A DNA stretch of 64,000 bases from Acetilactobacillus jinshanensis (GTDB taxonomy: Bacteria > Bacillota > Bacilli > Lactobacillales > Lactobacillaceae). The translations under genes and the position numbers were made by a program. Positions 18,882 through 28,338 of this stretch are shown one piece after another (positions within the stretch are counted from its first letter, which is position 1; each line of letters begins with the position of its first letter). The DNA lies in the NCBI RefSeq assembly GCF_004359375.1, contig NZ_CP034726.1, forward strand, positions 1,364,001 to 1,428,000. Direction: 5' to 3'. Below the pieces are notes generated by a model. It did no database searches and was not told the origin of the DNA. It was given only the letters and a program-made list of their open reading frames with translations.

Positions 18882-20030
18882 TTAGGCTAGTTTCTTCATT
18901 ATCACGGGCGCTAAAATCGTGGTAATAATAATGGCACTGATGATCGTTGAGTATAAATCAGTACTTAACAAGTTATGGACGTACCCTAATTGGGCAATTA
19001 TTAATGCCACTTCTCCACGTGAGATCATGCCTGAACCAATTATCGTGGCACTTTGGAATGAATACCTACAGCTTAAAGCACCAGTCCCAGCACCCAAGAA
19101 TTTGGTTAATATTGCGGTAATTACCAAGATGATCAATAATCCCCAGTCATTTACGATCCCGATAATCGACATTTCTAGACCGATACTGATAAAGAAAACC
19201 GGGATAAACAACAAGTGCCCAAACGGCAAAATCTGCGACTGAACCGCTTGTTTCCAACAAGTGGAACTGATGGCCAGCCCCGCAAAAAATGCACCGGTGA
19301 TTGAACTTAACCCGGTTACTTCTGCTAAGCAAGACAAACCAAAGCAAAAGATTAAACTTATTAATGCTTTACTCCGGTTAGCAAATTTAAATGGCTGCAC
19401 CCAATTAATTACTTTCGGAACCGCCCACTTTATTAATAGCCAAATCAAAATAAAATAAGCAATTTGCGCCACCATCGCAACTACTAGACCAAACGACTGA
19501 ATCTTTGAACCCGTAACGTTTTGGTGAGTCAACGTGCTAACAATCCCAAGCAACACGACCGAGGTAATATCATCGGCTACGGCGGCACCAAGGATGGTAA
19601 TCCCCTCTTTGGTCTTTAGCCGGTGCATCTCAACTAAAACTTCGACGGAGATTGATACCGACGTAGCAGAAAAAGTTACTCCTAAAAATAACGCTTTAGA
19701 AATCGATAACCCCGCTAAATAGCCAATAATTGGAAATGCAATCATTGGAAACATGGCACCAACACTCGCCACAACGATACTGGGCTTAAAATATCGTTCT
19801 AAGAGCTTTAAATCACTTTCCAGACCAGCAATAAACATCAGGCAGATAACGCCTAAGTTAGCGAATTCACTGATAATCCCGTTATATTGGACCCAATTTA
19901 AGATTGCTGGACCTAATAAAACTCCAGCAATCAATTCACCAACGACGGTTGGCAATCCTAGCCGTAGACTTAATTGACGCATTACGATTGCAAAAGTCAA
20001 AATTAAGCATATAACTAATAACATTTTCAT
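18882..20030 (-). CDS. Cation:proton antiporter, CPA2 (NapA/KefB-like) family
   Basis: Membrane exchanger of 382 residues, likely Na+/H+ or K+/H+. It has about twelve hydrophobic segments; the transport-site acidic pair is AAVADDITSVVLLG near 152. The N-terminus has the CPA2 pattern RLGLPTVVGELIAGVLLGPAIL (part). There is no C-terminal TrkA-N or UspA domain, so it is the short form. It is 31 bases downstream of tagH on the same strand with RBS GCGAGG. The ion is not predictable from sequence. Confidence 0.88.
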   Translation of the reverse strand: MKMLLVICLILTFAIVMRQLSLRLGLPTVVGELIAGVLLGPAILNWVQYNGIISEFANLGVICLMFIAGLESDLKLLERYFKPSIVVASVGAMFPMIAFPIIGYLAGLSISKALFLGVTFSATSVSISVEVLVEMHRLKTKEGITILGAAVADDITSVVLLGIVSTLTHQNVTGSKIQSFGLVVAMVAQIAYFILIWLLIKWAVPKVINWVQPFKFANRSKALISLIFCFGLSCLAEVTGLSSITGAFFAGLAISSTCWKQAVQSQILPFGHLLFIPVFFISIGLEMSIIGIVNDWGLLIILVITAILTKFLGAGTGALSCRYSFQSATIIGSGMISRGEVALIIAQLGYVHNLLSTDLYSTIISAIIITTILAPVIMKKLA

Positions 20031-20061
20031 GGTTTAACCTCGCTTTACTTAATCATTACTT

Positions 20062-21162
20062 TTATTTTCGACCAGGTCCAACTCGATCACTGTGGGTCTG
20101 ATTATTAGGAACCTTTAAGATCTTTGACGGATGACTAACACTTGTCGGGTTATTCAGGAAATAGCTAAAGCTATATCCAGAAAGGTTTACGAAACAAAAG
20201 ACAAGAATCAAAATCATGAGAAATACAGCTAAAAGTTTATTAGATAACGACATCTTTTCACTGATAACTGATCCATAAAATAATTTTCGAACTTTAGCTC
20301 GAACTCGATGTTCTTTTGGATGTTCCTTCTGGGTCTGTCTAGCAATTTTCCGTTGATAAGCATGGATATCAAAATTTTCACGAATTTTACGCTTATCATG
20401 CTGGAACTTCTTTTTATTCGGTCTTGAAAGCGACTTAAACCAGTTAGTAAAATGCTGATATTCATCGGTTACCTGTTTAGTGGGTCCAATATCACGTAAG
20501 ACACCGTAATTAATCCATGCGACTTTATCACATAATAGACGAATCTGATGTAGGTTATGACTAACGAAGATGATCGTCTTATTTTCGGTCTTGAACTTCT
20601 GAATGTAATCCAAACATTTTTGATAGAACGTATCATCACCAACGGATAATGCTTCATCAATAATCAAAATATCTGGGTTAACATGAACCGCAATTGAGAA
20701 ACCTAATCGTGAACGCATCCCGGTTGAATAACTCTTAACTGGCTGGTCAACGAAATCACCAATATCGGCAAAGTTTACGATGTCGTCCATCATGTCATCA
20801 ATCTGCTTATTGGTTAAGCCTTGCATCAAGGATTTTAACCGAATATTTTCACGACCGGTCAAATTCTTTTTTAAACCAGCACCAATCGCAACGATCGATG
20901 TATCACCACGAACGTCAACGTAACCGGTCGTCTGGGGAATGATCCCTGAAATAATGCTTGAAATGGTGGATTTTCCAGAACCATTAACACCAATAATGCC
21001 TAACGTTTCACCAGACTTAACTTCAAATGAAACTCCCATTAGCGCCCAGAATTTTGGAACGTTCTCAGATAACGCAAAAAAGGATTTCAGTTTATCAGAT
21101 TGGGTCTTAAAGAGATCGTACTCTTTGGTGACGTCTTGGACTTTAATTTTATAATTAGCCAT
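20062..21162 (-). CDS. tagH: Teichoic acid export ABC ATPase, TagH-like
   Basis: ATPase subunit of a wall teichoic acid (or related polysaccharide) exporter. Walker A GVNGSGKST near 58, signature YSTGMRSRLGFS near 144, Walker B ILIIDEALSVGD near 164 and the switch His in FVSHN near 197. After the ATPase domain (about 240) come a basic linker, one membrane helix (about 312-334) and a short outer tail, the layout of Bacillus TagH. A TagG permease gene, usually adjacent, is not in the window. tagO lies 40 kb away, so wall teichoic acid synthesis is plausible. Confidence 0.87.
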   Translation of the reverse strand: MANYKIKVQDVTKEYDLFKTQSDKLKSFFALSENVPKFWALMGVSFEVKSGETLGIIGVNGSGKSTISSIISGIIPQTTGYVDVRGDTSIVAIGAGLKKNLTGRENIRLKSLMQGLTNKQIDDMMDDIVNFADIGDFVDQPVKSYSTGMRSRLGFSIAVHVNPDILIIDEALSVGDDTFYQKCLDYIQKFKTENKTIIFVSHNLHQIRLLCDKVAWINYGVLRDIGPTKQVTDEYQHFTNWFKSLSRPNKKKFQHDKRKIRENFDIHAYQRKIARQTQKEHPKEHRVRAKVRKLFYGSVISEKMSLSNKLLAVFLMILILVFCFVNLSGYSFSYFLNNPTSVSHPSKILKVPNNQTHSDRVGPGRK

Positions 21163-21235
21163 TCGATTACTTCCTAATTCGATAAATCAAGATATTACTT
21201 ACCTATTATATCAAATCCGATTTTGACGTTAAAGA

Positions 21236-22708
21236 TCACTGAAACGCCGCCAGATTAGTCCAATAAGTATGGTGCTGATTATTAATTCGGTACCAGAAAC
21301 TGTCATTGTTGCGGGTATTAATTGCTAACCGGTCAACGTTGACTTGATTATTCTGCGGTTTAACTCGTGACCATGAATAATAACGATCATGATAATCCGC
21401 ATCAGCAGCATGATTAGACAACTTGGCTTGAGTATAATTTGGATTTAATTCCTTAGTTTCATGATAATTTAGATACTGAGTACCATGTTCCGGATTACCA
21501 GCAAGCCATACCGGTCGGCCAGTATCGTTTTTAATGTGATACCACACGTGTCCCGTATAATTATTTGGCACGATGGCGAACAAATTAGAACTATATACCG
21601 GCTTACTAAAACGACTTGGAATCCGTTTGATCATGTTACTAGTCCCGAGAATTGCATTATAAGCTCGGTGTAAATCCATTTCATGAGCCGCAATCTGATA
21701 CGGGTGATGATAATAGATCGGCTTTACAAATGACAGAGCATCGGCACGAACCCAATACATATCCTTTCGGGAACGACTGAATCGAATTCGGTAATAATGA
21801 TGACCATTCTTAACGCCCATCATATCTGTATAAACAGGTCGATTAGCACTGGCACTTAAACGTTCCCAGTTATCTAGATCCATACGATTTAAATGATCAT
21901 AAATCGAGTATTCTCGATAATTCTTGCTAAGTGTTACCTGATCATTCCGGTATAACCGAGCATATTTAACTAACTGAGAATGGGAACTGGCAATCTTTTG
22001 CTTATTTTCAGCAACTTTTTTAACGTTGTTAGAATGACGTCGTAACCCATTAACATATTGGGAATATTGCTTCTTAAAATGCTTTATTTTGTTAAAATAC
22101 GCAGTGACCTTTTTCTTTAGCTTTACGATATGAAGCCGTTTCCAAGTGTTATCCAACAAGGTATTTAAATTATACTGCTGGATTAAACTTACCAAATCCG
22201 TAGCATAATTGGGATCAGTCGCATATCTGCTACCCAAGGCATTAGCCGCACTTATACTATCATTAGCGTTTTCGCGCCAGGCACCGCTATAAATTGTCGG
22301 ATCTCCATAAACTCCGTTTCGGATTAATTGCGCATTATCTTCAAGCGACGCTTCTGGATTCGGATACTTTCTAAAATCACTGTCAATATAATACGGCTGA
22401 CCCTGCTGGTTATATTCTAATGTTGGCATCGTTACGTATTGACCGTTATACGAACCTTTAACACCAAAATAATTATTAGCTTCCTGGGATAAAGCACTTT
22501 GACCAAAGCCACTTTCCAATGCTGCCTGAGCCATCATAACCGATGGGTATAAGTTATACTTATGGGCAACGTTAACTACATCTGGCGAAAGTTGGTTAAT
22601 AAAATCTTGCTGAACACTGGCCCGAGCGGTACTTCCAAAGCACCAGCTACCGACCATCAGAAAAGTCATTAATACACAAAAGATCCACAGTTTAATATCC
22701 TTTTTCAT
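21236..22708 (-). CDS. Secreted N-acetylglucosaminidase (GH73) autolysin
   Basis: Peptidoglycan hydrolase of 490 residues. A signal peptide (about 1-31, cleavage after TARA) is followed by a GH73/FlgJ-like domain (about 35-190) with the catalytic Glu in MAQAALESGFGQSALS near 67 and the NYFGVKGSYNG and YATDPNYA motifs. A Lys-rich, probably coiled linker (about 195-260) follows, then SH3/GW-like repeats to the end, probably for wall binding. RBS and ATG are normal. It is likely involved in cell separation or wall turnover. It is upstream of tagH on the same strand. Confidence 0.9.
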   Translation of the reverse strand: MKKDIKLWIFCVLMTFLMVGSWCFGSTARASVQQDFINQLSPDVVNVAHKYNLYPSVMMAQAALESGFGQSALSQEANNYFGVKGSYNGQYVTMPTLEYNQQGQPYYIDSDFRKYPNPEASLEDNAQLIRNGVYGDPTIYSGAWRENANDSISAANALGSRYATDPNYATDLVSLIQQYNLNTLLDNTWKRLHIVKLKKKVTAYFNKIKHFKKQYSQYVNGLRRHSNNVKKVAENKQKIASSHSQLVKYARLYRNDQVTLSKNYREYSIYDHLNRMDLDNWERLSASANRPVYTDMMGVKNGHHYYRIRFSRSRKDMYWVRADALSFVKPIYYHHPYQIAAHEMDLHRAYNAILGTSNMIKRIPSRFSKPVYSSNLFAIVPNNYTGHVWYHIKNDTGRPVWLAGNPEHGTQYLNYHETKELNPNYTQAKLSNHAADADYHDRYYSWSRVKPQNNQVNVDRLAINTRNNDSFWYRINNQHHTYWTNLAAFQ

Positions 22709-22795
22709 ACCTAAAACTAATCCTTCTCATTTTAAATCGTGACTTAAATTAAATGGAAAATGGATTGTCCCCGACAACTCAATCTATTAACAAGC

Positions 22796-22933
22796 TTAAT
22801 ATGGAATCCGGTTCTTAACGCCCCGTCGATCAGCGTTTAAATCATTTTGCTGATTTTTGTATTTTTTCCAAGTCGCGTTACGACGTTTCATCATTGAACG
22901 AAAATTACGGTTATTACGTTTAGTAAATTTCAT
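22796..22933 (-). CDS. Small basic protein (45 aa), unknown
   Basis: A 45-codon gene starting MKFTKRNNRNFRSMMKRR and ending RRGVKNRIPY. AAAGGTG stands seven bases before the ATG. More than a third of the residues are Lys or Arg and there is no signal peptide or membrane helix, so a nucleic acid or ribosome partner is possible. It stands alone between the glmS terminator and the glucosaminidase gene. A 15-base palindrome (ATCATA-TTT-TATGAT) lies about 40 bases upstream of the start. I do not recognise the family. Confidence 0.65.
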   Translation of the reverse strand: MKFTKRNNRNFRSMMKRRNATWKKYKNQQNDLNADRRGVKNRIPY

Positions 22934-22988
22934 ATAAATACACCTTTCCGTATAATATAAAATTAAAATCATAAAATATGATAGCAAA

Positions 22989-23018
22989 AATGACCTAAAA
23001 TTATTTAGGCCATTTCTA
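22989..23018 (-). terminator. Terminator after glmS
   Basis: Stem TGGCCTAAA / TTTAGGTCA with a short loop, followed by TTTTTG on the minus strand. Confidence 0.8.
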
Positions 23019-23032
23019 GACTTCTATCTTAA

Positions 23033-24853
23033 TTATTCAACAGTTACACTCTTAGCTAAATTACGTGGTTGATCAACGTTCAAGCCCTTATTTAAGCTAG
23101 TGTAATATGCTAATAACTGAGCTGGAATGACGCTTAATAATGGTGTTAGCATCTCATCAACGTCTGGCAAGATAAATGAATCACCAGGCTTAGCTAGTGC
23201 TCGACGAACAATTGTAAACGTCTTAGCACCACGTGAAGCAGTTTCTTCTAAATTACTTCGACTTAAAGCAGCGGTCTTCTTCTGGGTAATAATGCCAACG
23301 ACCGGTGTGTTCTTCTGAATTAAAGCAATTGGCCCATGCTTTAATTCACCGGAAGCAAAGCCTTCAGCCTGAATGTATGAAATTTCCTTTAACTTCAAGG
23401 CCGCTTCTAATGCAACGTAGAAGTCAGTTCCACGACCAAGGTAAAAGGCGTTATATGATTTAACAAAGTATTTCTTTGCCATCTGGTTAATCTTAGCGTG
23501 CTGATCAATAACGGATTGCATCCCAGTAGCTACCAAACTTAACTGGTGACGAAGATTAAAGTCAACGGCGATCTGACGGCCTTTGACTTCACCTAAAGCC
23601 TTAGCTAGAACGGCTTCAACCGCAATCTGGGATGTATAAGCCTTAGTAGAAGCAACTGATACTTCTGGGCCAGCGTGTAATAGTAAGGTGTAGTCGGCTT
23701 CACGAGATAACGTTGAATGATCAACGTTAGTGATCGTCAAACTTGGGTAATGCATCTTATTGACATTGGTCAAAACAACTCGACTATCAGCAGTTTCACC
23801 ACTTTGGGTTAGGAAAATAAAGAATGGGTGCTTAGATAAAATCGGGTCGGCATAAGCGAATTCGGATGAAACATGAACTTCAGTTGGAATATGAACCAGC
23901 TTTTCAAAGAGGTTCTTACCAACTAAACCAGCATGGTAACTAGTTCCGGCACCAATGATGTATAACCGGTCAGCTTGGTTCATCTTATCAAGAAGCTTAT
24001 GATCGATCTTTGGTTTACCCTTGGCATCCAAATATAATGTGGTTAACTTTCGCATAATGTTAGGCTGTTCATTAACTTCTTTAAGCATGTAATATGGGTA
24101 AGGACCCTTGCCAGTATCCTTATCATCCATGTTGATATGGAATGGCTTACGGTGAACCGGGTTACCGTTTTTATCCTGAATATGGATCGAATGCGGCTTA
24201 ACAACGACCATTTCACCATCATGTAATTCCAAGAAGTTATGGGTAACGTTAAGCATTGCTAATGAATCGGAACAAACGACGTTACAATCTTTACCAACAC
24301 CGATCAATAGCGGGTTCTTGTTTTTAGCTAGATATAACGTATCTGGTTCTTCGCGGTCCATTAATAGGAAAGCATAACCAGATCCCTGACCAACTAAACC
24401 TAAGGTCTTTAAAAAGGCCTGTTTAGTCGTCATGCCGTCTTTGACGACAAAATGATCAACTAACTGAACAACCACTTCGGTATCGGTCTGACTAGTGAAT
24501 TTAACGCCCTTTAAGTACTTAGCTCGTAATTCCTTATAGTTTTCAATTACACCATTATGAACTAAATAAAATCGGTCATCCTGGGAAAACTGCGGATGAG
24601 CATTAGCACGGTTTACGACACCGTTAGTAGCCCATCGAGTATGACCGATTCCGGCAGTGCCTTTAATTTCAGGCGTTAAAGCTTTCTTTAAATTATCGAT
24701 CGTTCCGGTTCGTTTTACTAAATGATCGGGACCTTTATCGCTGGTAACGTAAATACCAGCTGAATCATAGCCTCGATATTCTAATTTTTGTAAGCCGTGA
24801 ACTAAAATGTTAACAGCGTTTTTGTTACCTGTTACACCAACAATGCCACACAT
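23033..24853 (-). CDS. glmS: Glutamine-fructose-6-phosphate aminotransferase
   Basis: Makes glucosamine-6-phosphate from fructose-6-phosphate and glutamine, the first step to UDP-GlcNAc. 606 residues: an N-terminal class II glutaminase with nucleophile Cys2 (MCGIVGVTGN) and two SIS domains (about 290-425 and 455-595, with GAGTSYHAGL, TQSGETADS and ASTKAYTSQ). The C-terminus LAKSVTVE is the family ending. It lies 115 bases after cdaR without glmM between them. I looked for a glmS ribozyme in the leader and saw none. Confidence 0.97.
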   Translation of the reverse strand: MCGIVGVTGNKNAVNILVHGLQKLEYRGYDSAGIYVTSDKGPDHLVKRTGTIDNLKKALTPEIKGTAGIGHTRWATNGVVNRANAHPQFSQDDRFYLVHNGVIENYKELRAKYLKGVKFTSQTDTEVVVQLVDHFVVKDGMTTKQAFLKTLGLVGQGSGYAFLLMDREEPDTLYLAKNKNPLLIGVGKDCNVVCSDSLAMLNVTHNFLELHDGEMVVVKPHSIHIQDKNGNPVHRKPFHINMDDKDTGKGPYPYYMLKEVNEQPNIMRKLTTLYLDAKGKPKIDHKLLDKMNQADRLYIIGAGTSYHAGLVGKNLFEKLVHIPTEVHVSSEFAYADPILSKHPFFIFLTQSGETADSRVVLTNVNKMHYPSLTITNVDHSTLSREADYTLLLHAGPEVSVASTKAYTSQIAVEAVLAKALGEVKGRQIAVDFNLRHQLSLVATGMQSVIDQHAKINQMAKKYFVKSYNAFYLGRGTDFYVALEAALKLKEISYIQAEGFASGELKHGPIALIQKNTPVVGIITQKKTAALSRSNLEETASRGAKTFTIVRRALAKPGDSFILPDVDEMLTPLLSVIPAQLLAYYTSLNKGLNVDQPRNLAKSVTVE

Positions 24854-24967
24854 TTATAAACACCTTCACATTGCGAATTATTATGATTTCAATTTTATTT
24901 TGATTTTAATTTAGGTTAAATATCTAAACTTTCACAAAGTTTACCGTACATTTACACGATAAGAATG

Positions 24968-25687
24968 TCAATTATTATTCTTATCAACTGTCAATTTTAC
25001 ACTTGTGGTAGATGGCGTCAGAATGACGTTGACTAAGCGGCCGTGTTTATCAAGTGCTTCTAAAGCGGCTTTCGAGTGAACAGTATGATTAACGGTTTTA
25101 TCAAGCGTTACTAAAGCAACAACTTTATGAATTCGTTTGATTGAACTTGCTGCACCAGAAACCTTAACGGATTTAATGTCAGCAACGGGTTTAGTAACGT
25201 GATACCCATTAGCAATCGTTGACCGACTGTATTTAACGTGGACTGGAAAGTTCTCCGTTTTACGCGGTTCAACATGCACTTTAATTATAGACGGTGATAA
25301 GTGATAACGGAGCTCGGAGTTCAGGCCACTAACCATCGGGTGAATTCGATGCTCCCCGGCACCAAGTCCGTTAAGATTGGCGTAAACTTTAAAACTCTGG
25401 GTATTCATCACCGTAGTTACAAGCGCTGACGGGCCACTCAGATAAACTTTGACCTTTTCAGGATAACCGGTCACAAAATACTTATTACTATTAACATTTA
25501 ATTGTAATGGGATTGAGACCTGAGCTTTCTTGGTCAAGCTCAGCTGCTGAGTTACGTGGGAACTGGTTTGGTTATTTTGATTATTAGACGGGATTAACCG
25601 GGACTGGTTAACGTATACGAACAGCAGAATAGCTAGAACCAGGGATAATAAGCGATAGAACCATTTACTCTTCAAGAATTTATTCAT
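24968..25687 (-). CDS. cdaR: Cyclic di-AMP synthase regulator CdaR (YbbR domains)
   Basis: Membrane-anchored partner of the c-di-AMP synthase. One N-terminal helix (about 9-27) precedes an extracellular part with about two YbbR-type repeats (VSIPLQLNVNS... and ENFPVHVKYS...), fewer than the usual three to four in Bacillus CdaR. The gene overlaps cdaA by eight bases and is translationally coupled to it. The third gene usual in this operon, glmM, is missing. Confidence 0.88.
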   Translation of the reverse strand: MNKFLKSKWFYRLLSLVLAILLFVYVNQSRLIPSNNQNNQTSSHVTQQLSLTKKAQVSIPLQLNVNSNKYFVTGYPEKVKVYLSGPSALVTTVMNTQSFKVYANLNGLGAGEHRIHPMVSGLNSELRYHLSPSIIKVHVEPRKTENFPVHVKYSRSTIANGYHVTKPVADIKSVKVSGAASSIKRIHKVVALVTLDKTVNHTVHSKAALEALDKHGRLVNVILTPSTTSVKLTVDKNNN

Positions 25688-26528
25688 GATGAGGCTCCTT
25701 CCCTAATTTACGCTTGAGAAAGTCCCAGCTCTTCGTAATTACGTTTCGTGAATCATAACCAGGCTTTAAAAGCTGTTCCTTCAAGAACTTTAAATAATCC
25801 TTTCGGGTCAACCCGTGTAATAACTCACCATCTTTAGTGATTGAAACCTGGCCCGTTTCTTCAGAAACGACGATCGTTAGTGCATCGGTCACTTCAGAAA
25901 TTCCAACGGCGGCACGGTGACGCGTTCCTAACTCTTTTGGAATTAGATCACTCTGCGAAAGTGGTAAATAGGCAGCAGCGACCGCAATCCGATGGTTCTT
26001 AATGATCACAGCACCATCATGCAACGGTGTATTTGGGATAAAAATGTTAATTAATAACGCCCCTGTAATGTGGGCATTTAATTTAATACCAGTTTCGATA
26101 TAATCTTCTAATCCGGTGTCCATTTGAATCGTAATCAAGGCACCAATTCGACGCCGTGACATGTACTGGATCGCCGTATCCAGAGCCTTGATCATATGAC
26201 GAGTCTTCATGTTTTCACTCTGGTTATGACTTAGATTGGAACCACGACCCAAGTGCTCAAGCCCACGTCTGATTTCAGGCTGAAAGATAATAATAATGGC
26301 AATGACACCCCAGTTAATGATCTGATCCATTAACCATGATACGGTACTAAGACCAGCGTAAACACTGACGATCTTAATAACGGCAATGATTATAATGCCA
26401 CGAAATAATTGAACGGCTTTCGTACCTTTGAGTAAGATGATTACTTCATAAATCAGGAACCAAATTACTAAAATATCTAATAAACTGCTCAAATGACCGA
26501 ATAAAAATAAGTGAGCAAAACTTCCCAT
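25680..26528 (-). CDS. cdaA: Diadenylate cyclase CdaA
   Basis: Makes cyclic di-AMP from two ATP. In 282 residues it has three N-terminal membrane helices (about 10-90) and a DAC domain with the DGA motif (PLHDGAVII near 172) and RHR motif (LGTRHRAAVG near 205). c-di-AMP governs potassium and osmolyte balance and wall homeostasis in Firmicutes. Cotranscribed with cdaR; the promoter must lie in the 114 bases shared with the divergent DUF1361 gene. Confidence 0.95.
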   Translation of the reverse strand: MGSFAHLFLFGHLSSLLDILVIWFLIYEVIILLKGTKAVQLFRGIIIIAVIKIVSVYAGLSTVSWLMDQIINWGVIAIIIIFQPEIRRGLEHLGRGSNLSHNQSENMKTRHMIKALDTAIQYMSRRRIGALITIQMDTGLEDYIETGIKLNAHITGALLINIFIPNTPLHDGAVIIKNHRIAVAAAYLPLSQSDLIPKELGTRHRAAVGISEVTDALTIVVSEETGQVSITKDGELLHGLTRKDYLKFLKEQLLKPGYDSRNVITKSWDFLKRKLGKEPHHE

Positions 26529-26642
26529 TCGTAACCACTTCCCAATATAACCTTATTATATCATGCTATATATGGTGGATTTTATTAAATTATTCCCATA
26601 TAATTACTTTATGTACCGCTGTTAGCTAATGAAGGTGAAATT

Positions 26643-27305
26643 GTGTTTAAATCTAAGATTAATCAAATTCGAACGTTTTTTATTATTTGGATGATCTTAA
26701 TCGGGGTCTTTGAAGTTAATACACCGGTGCATTTTTTGGTTCTTAACACCTTCTTAGCGTACATCCCGATCGAATTGAGCTTTCTTTTAATTAATCCAAA
26801 CGTGAAAAAGCATAATTTACTATTTTGGCCAATTTGGGTAATCTGGTTATTATTTTACCCAAACACGCCCTACATCTTAACGGATCTTTTTCATCTAGCA
26901 CAATTGCAGCCCTACAACGCCGAAGGCTTAATTAAGCTTTCCACTCCCATGTGGATCAGTTACACATTCCTGTTCGTCAGTGCCGTTGGCTTTGCGTTAA
27001 TTGGCTTTGACGGCTTGATTAAAATCTCCAGGATCATAGCCAATAAAATTAAAACTAACCCATCGTTAGGGTTGACAATTTCGATCATCACCATTTTGAC
27101 GTTCCTATCGTCTGTTGGTGTTTTCATCGGTCGTTTCTTAAGAATCCATACAATCTACTTATTCATCAGTCCACGACTATTCATTACACCATTAATTAAA
27201 ATGTGGCAGCCGCGAATGATGGCTTTCGTATTATTGTTCACGTTCATCCAGTTATTTATTTACTGGATCATCAGTTTAATCGTTAGTGATTACCATAAAA
27301 ATTAA
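26643..27305 (+). CDS. DUF1361 family membrane protein
   Basis: Integral membrane protein of 220 residues with about six or seven hydrophobic segments and motifs typical of the DUF1361 family (LFYPNTPYILTDLFHL near 75, FIGRFLRIHT near 160). Function unknown. The start is GTG, with AAGGTG five bases upstream. It is divergent from cdaA and convergent with murB. Nothing in it suggests a link to c-di-AMP beyond position. Confidence 0.82.
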   Translation: MFKSKINQIRTFFIIWMILIGVFEVNTPVHFLVLNTFLAYIPIELSFLLINPNVKKHNLLFWPIWVIWLLFYPNTPYILTDLFHLAQLQPYNAEGLIKLSTPMWISYTFLFVSAVGFALIGFDGLIKISRIIANKIKTNPSLGLTISIITILTFLSSVGVFIGRFLRIHTIYLFISPRLFITPLIKMWQPRMMAFVLLFTFIQLFIYWIISLIVSDYHKN

Positions 27306-27322
27306 AAATTTAATTAAAATCT

Positions 27323-27362
27323 AAAAAGGGATTACTTATAAATATAAGTAATCCCTTTAATT
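27323..27362. terminator. Bidirectional terminator between DUF1361 gene and murB
   Basis: Stem AAAGGGATTACTTAT / ATAAGTAATCCCTTT with short loop; A-rich and T-rich flanks suit both convergent genes. Confidence 0.88.
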
Positions 27363-27376
27363 TAGCTATTTTTAAA

Positions 27377-28264
27377 CTATTTGATAATTCTAACTTCAGT
27401 ATGTAGATGAACGCCACTGTTCTTGTAGACCTGTTGCTGAACATGATGAATAACGTTTAAATAATCAGTTGCGGTAGCGTGATCAACGTTAACGATAAAA
27501 CCAGCGTGAATTCGTGATACCTGGGCACCACCAGACTGGTAACCCTGCAATTTAGCATCATGAATCAATTGCCCCGCATAATGACCTTTCGGCCGTTTAA
27601 ACACACTCCCGCATGATGGCCAGTTCAACGGCTGCTTAGAAGCTCGCTGAGCATTGAAGTTATCCATCAGTGACTGAATATGAGTCTGATTACCAGACTT
27701 TAATTTAAATTTAGCACTTAAGACAATGTCGTGCGTTTCCTGGATTACACTGTGACGATAACTAAACTTTAACTGCTGATTAGTCAGCGTCTTAATTTGA
27801 CCGTCCTTAGTTAAAATTTGAGCGGACTCAACAGCTTGACTAGTACTGCCACCGTAAGCTCCGGCGTTCATAAAAACGGCACCACCAACGCTACCAGGAA
27901 TTCCGGCAGCAAATTCTAATCCGGATAACGAATGCTGACAAGCCAATACCGATACATCAATGATTGGAACTCCAGCTCCGGCAATGATTTCATTCCCTGA
28001 CAAATGATATTGATTCATATGGGTTAAAATCATTACTAAGCCCTTAATTCCATCATCACTGATGATTAAATTACTGGCGTTGCCTAACGTCGTGATCGGT
28101 AAATGATGCTGATTAGCGTAACTTACCAACTGTTTAACGTCATCAACCGTCTTTGGAAAGGCTAGATTTTCAGCATGGCCACCGGTCTTGGTAAATGTAT
28201 ACTTTGAAAGTGGCTCATTTTGTAAGATTTCGATATTATCTATGCTTATGCTACGATTACTCAT
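27377..28264 (-). CDS. murB: UDP-N-acetylenolpyruvoylglucosamine reductase
   Basis: FAD enzyme that reduces UDP-GlcNAc-enolpyruvate to UDP-MurNAc. 295 residues: FAD-binding blocks TTLGNASNLIISDDGI near 59 and GLEFAAGIPGSVGGAVFMNA (near 113), catalytic Ser in PSCGSVFKRP near 226 and a C-terminal Glu (HTEVRII). The length and the lack of the Tyr loop fit the Gram-positive type II form. It stands alone with terminators on its 3' side. Confidence 0.95.
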   Translation of the reverse strand: MSNRSISIDNIEILQNEPLSKYTFTKTGGHAENLAFPKTVDDVKQLVSYANQHHLPITTLGNASNLIISDDGIKGLVMILTHMNQYHLSGNEIIAGAGVPIIDVSVLACQHSLSGLEFAAGIPGSVGGAVFMNAGAYGGSTSQAVESAQILTKDGQIKTLTNQQLKFSYRHSVIQETHDIVLSAKFKLKSGNQTHIQSLMDNFNAQRASKQPLNWPSCGSVFKRPKGHYAGQLIHDAKLQGYQSGGAQVSRIHAGFIVNVDHATATDYLNVIHHVQQQVYKNSGVHLHTEVRIIK

Positions 28265-28338
28265 GATTAATCATCTCTCGTAAAATGTATAACATTATTA
28301 ATTTTAACACGGAACCAAAATAAATAAGGAAGATAGAA

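Noticed and set aside
24854-24967. Possible glmS ribozyme upstream of glmS
   Set aside because: The leader is only 114 AT-rich bases and the conserved ribozyme core is not visible.
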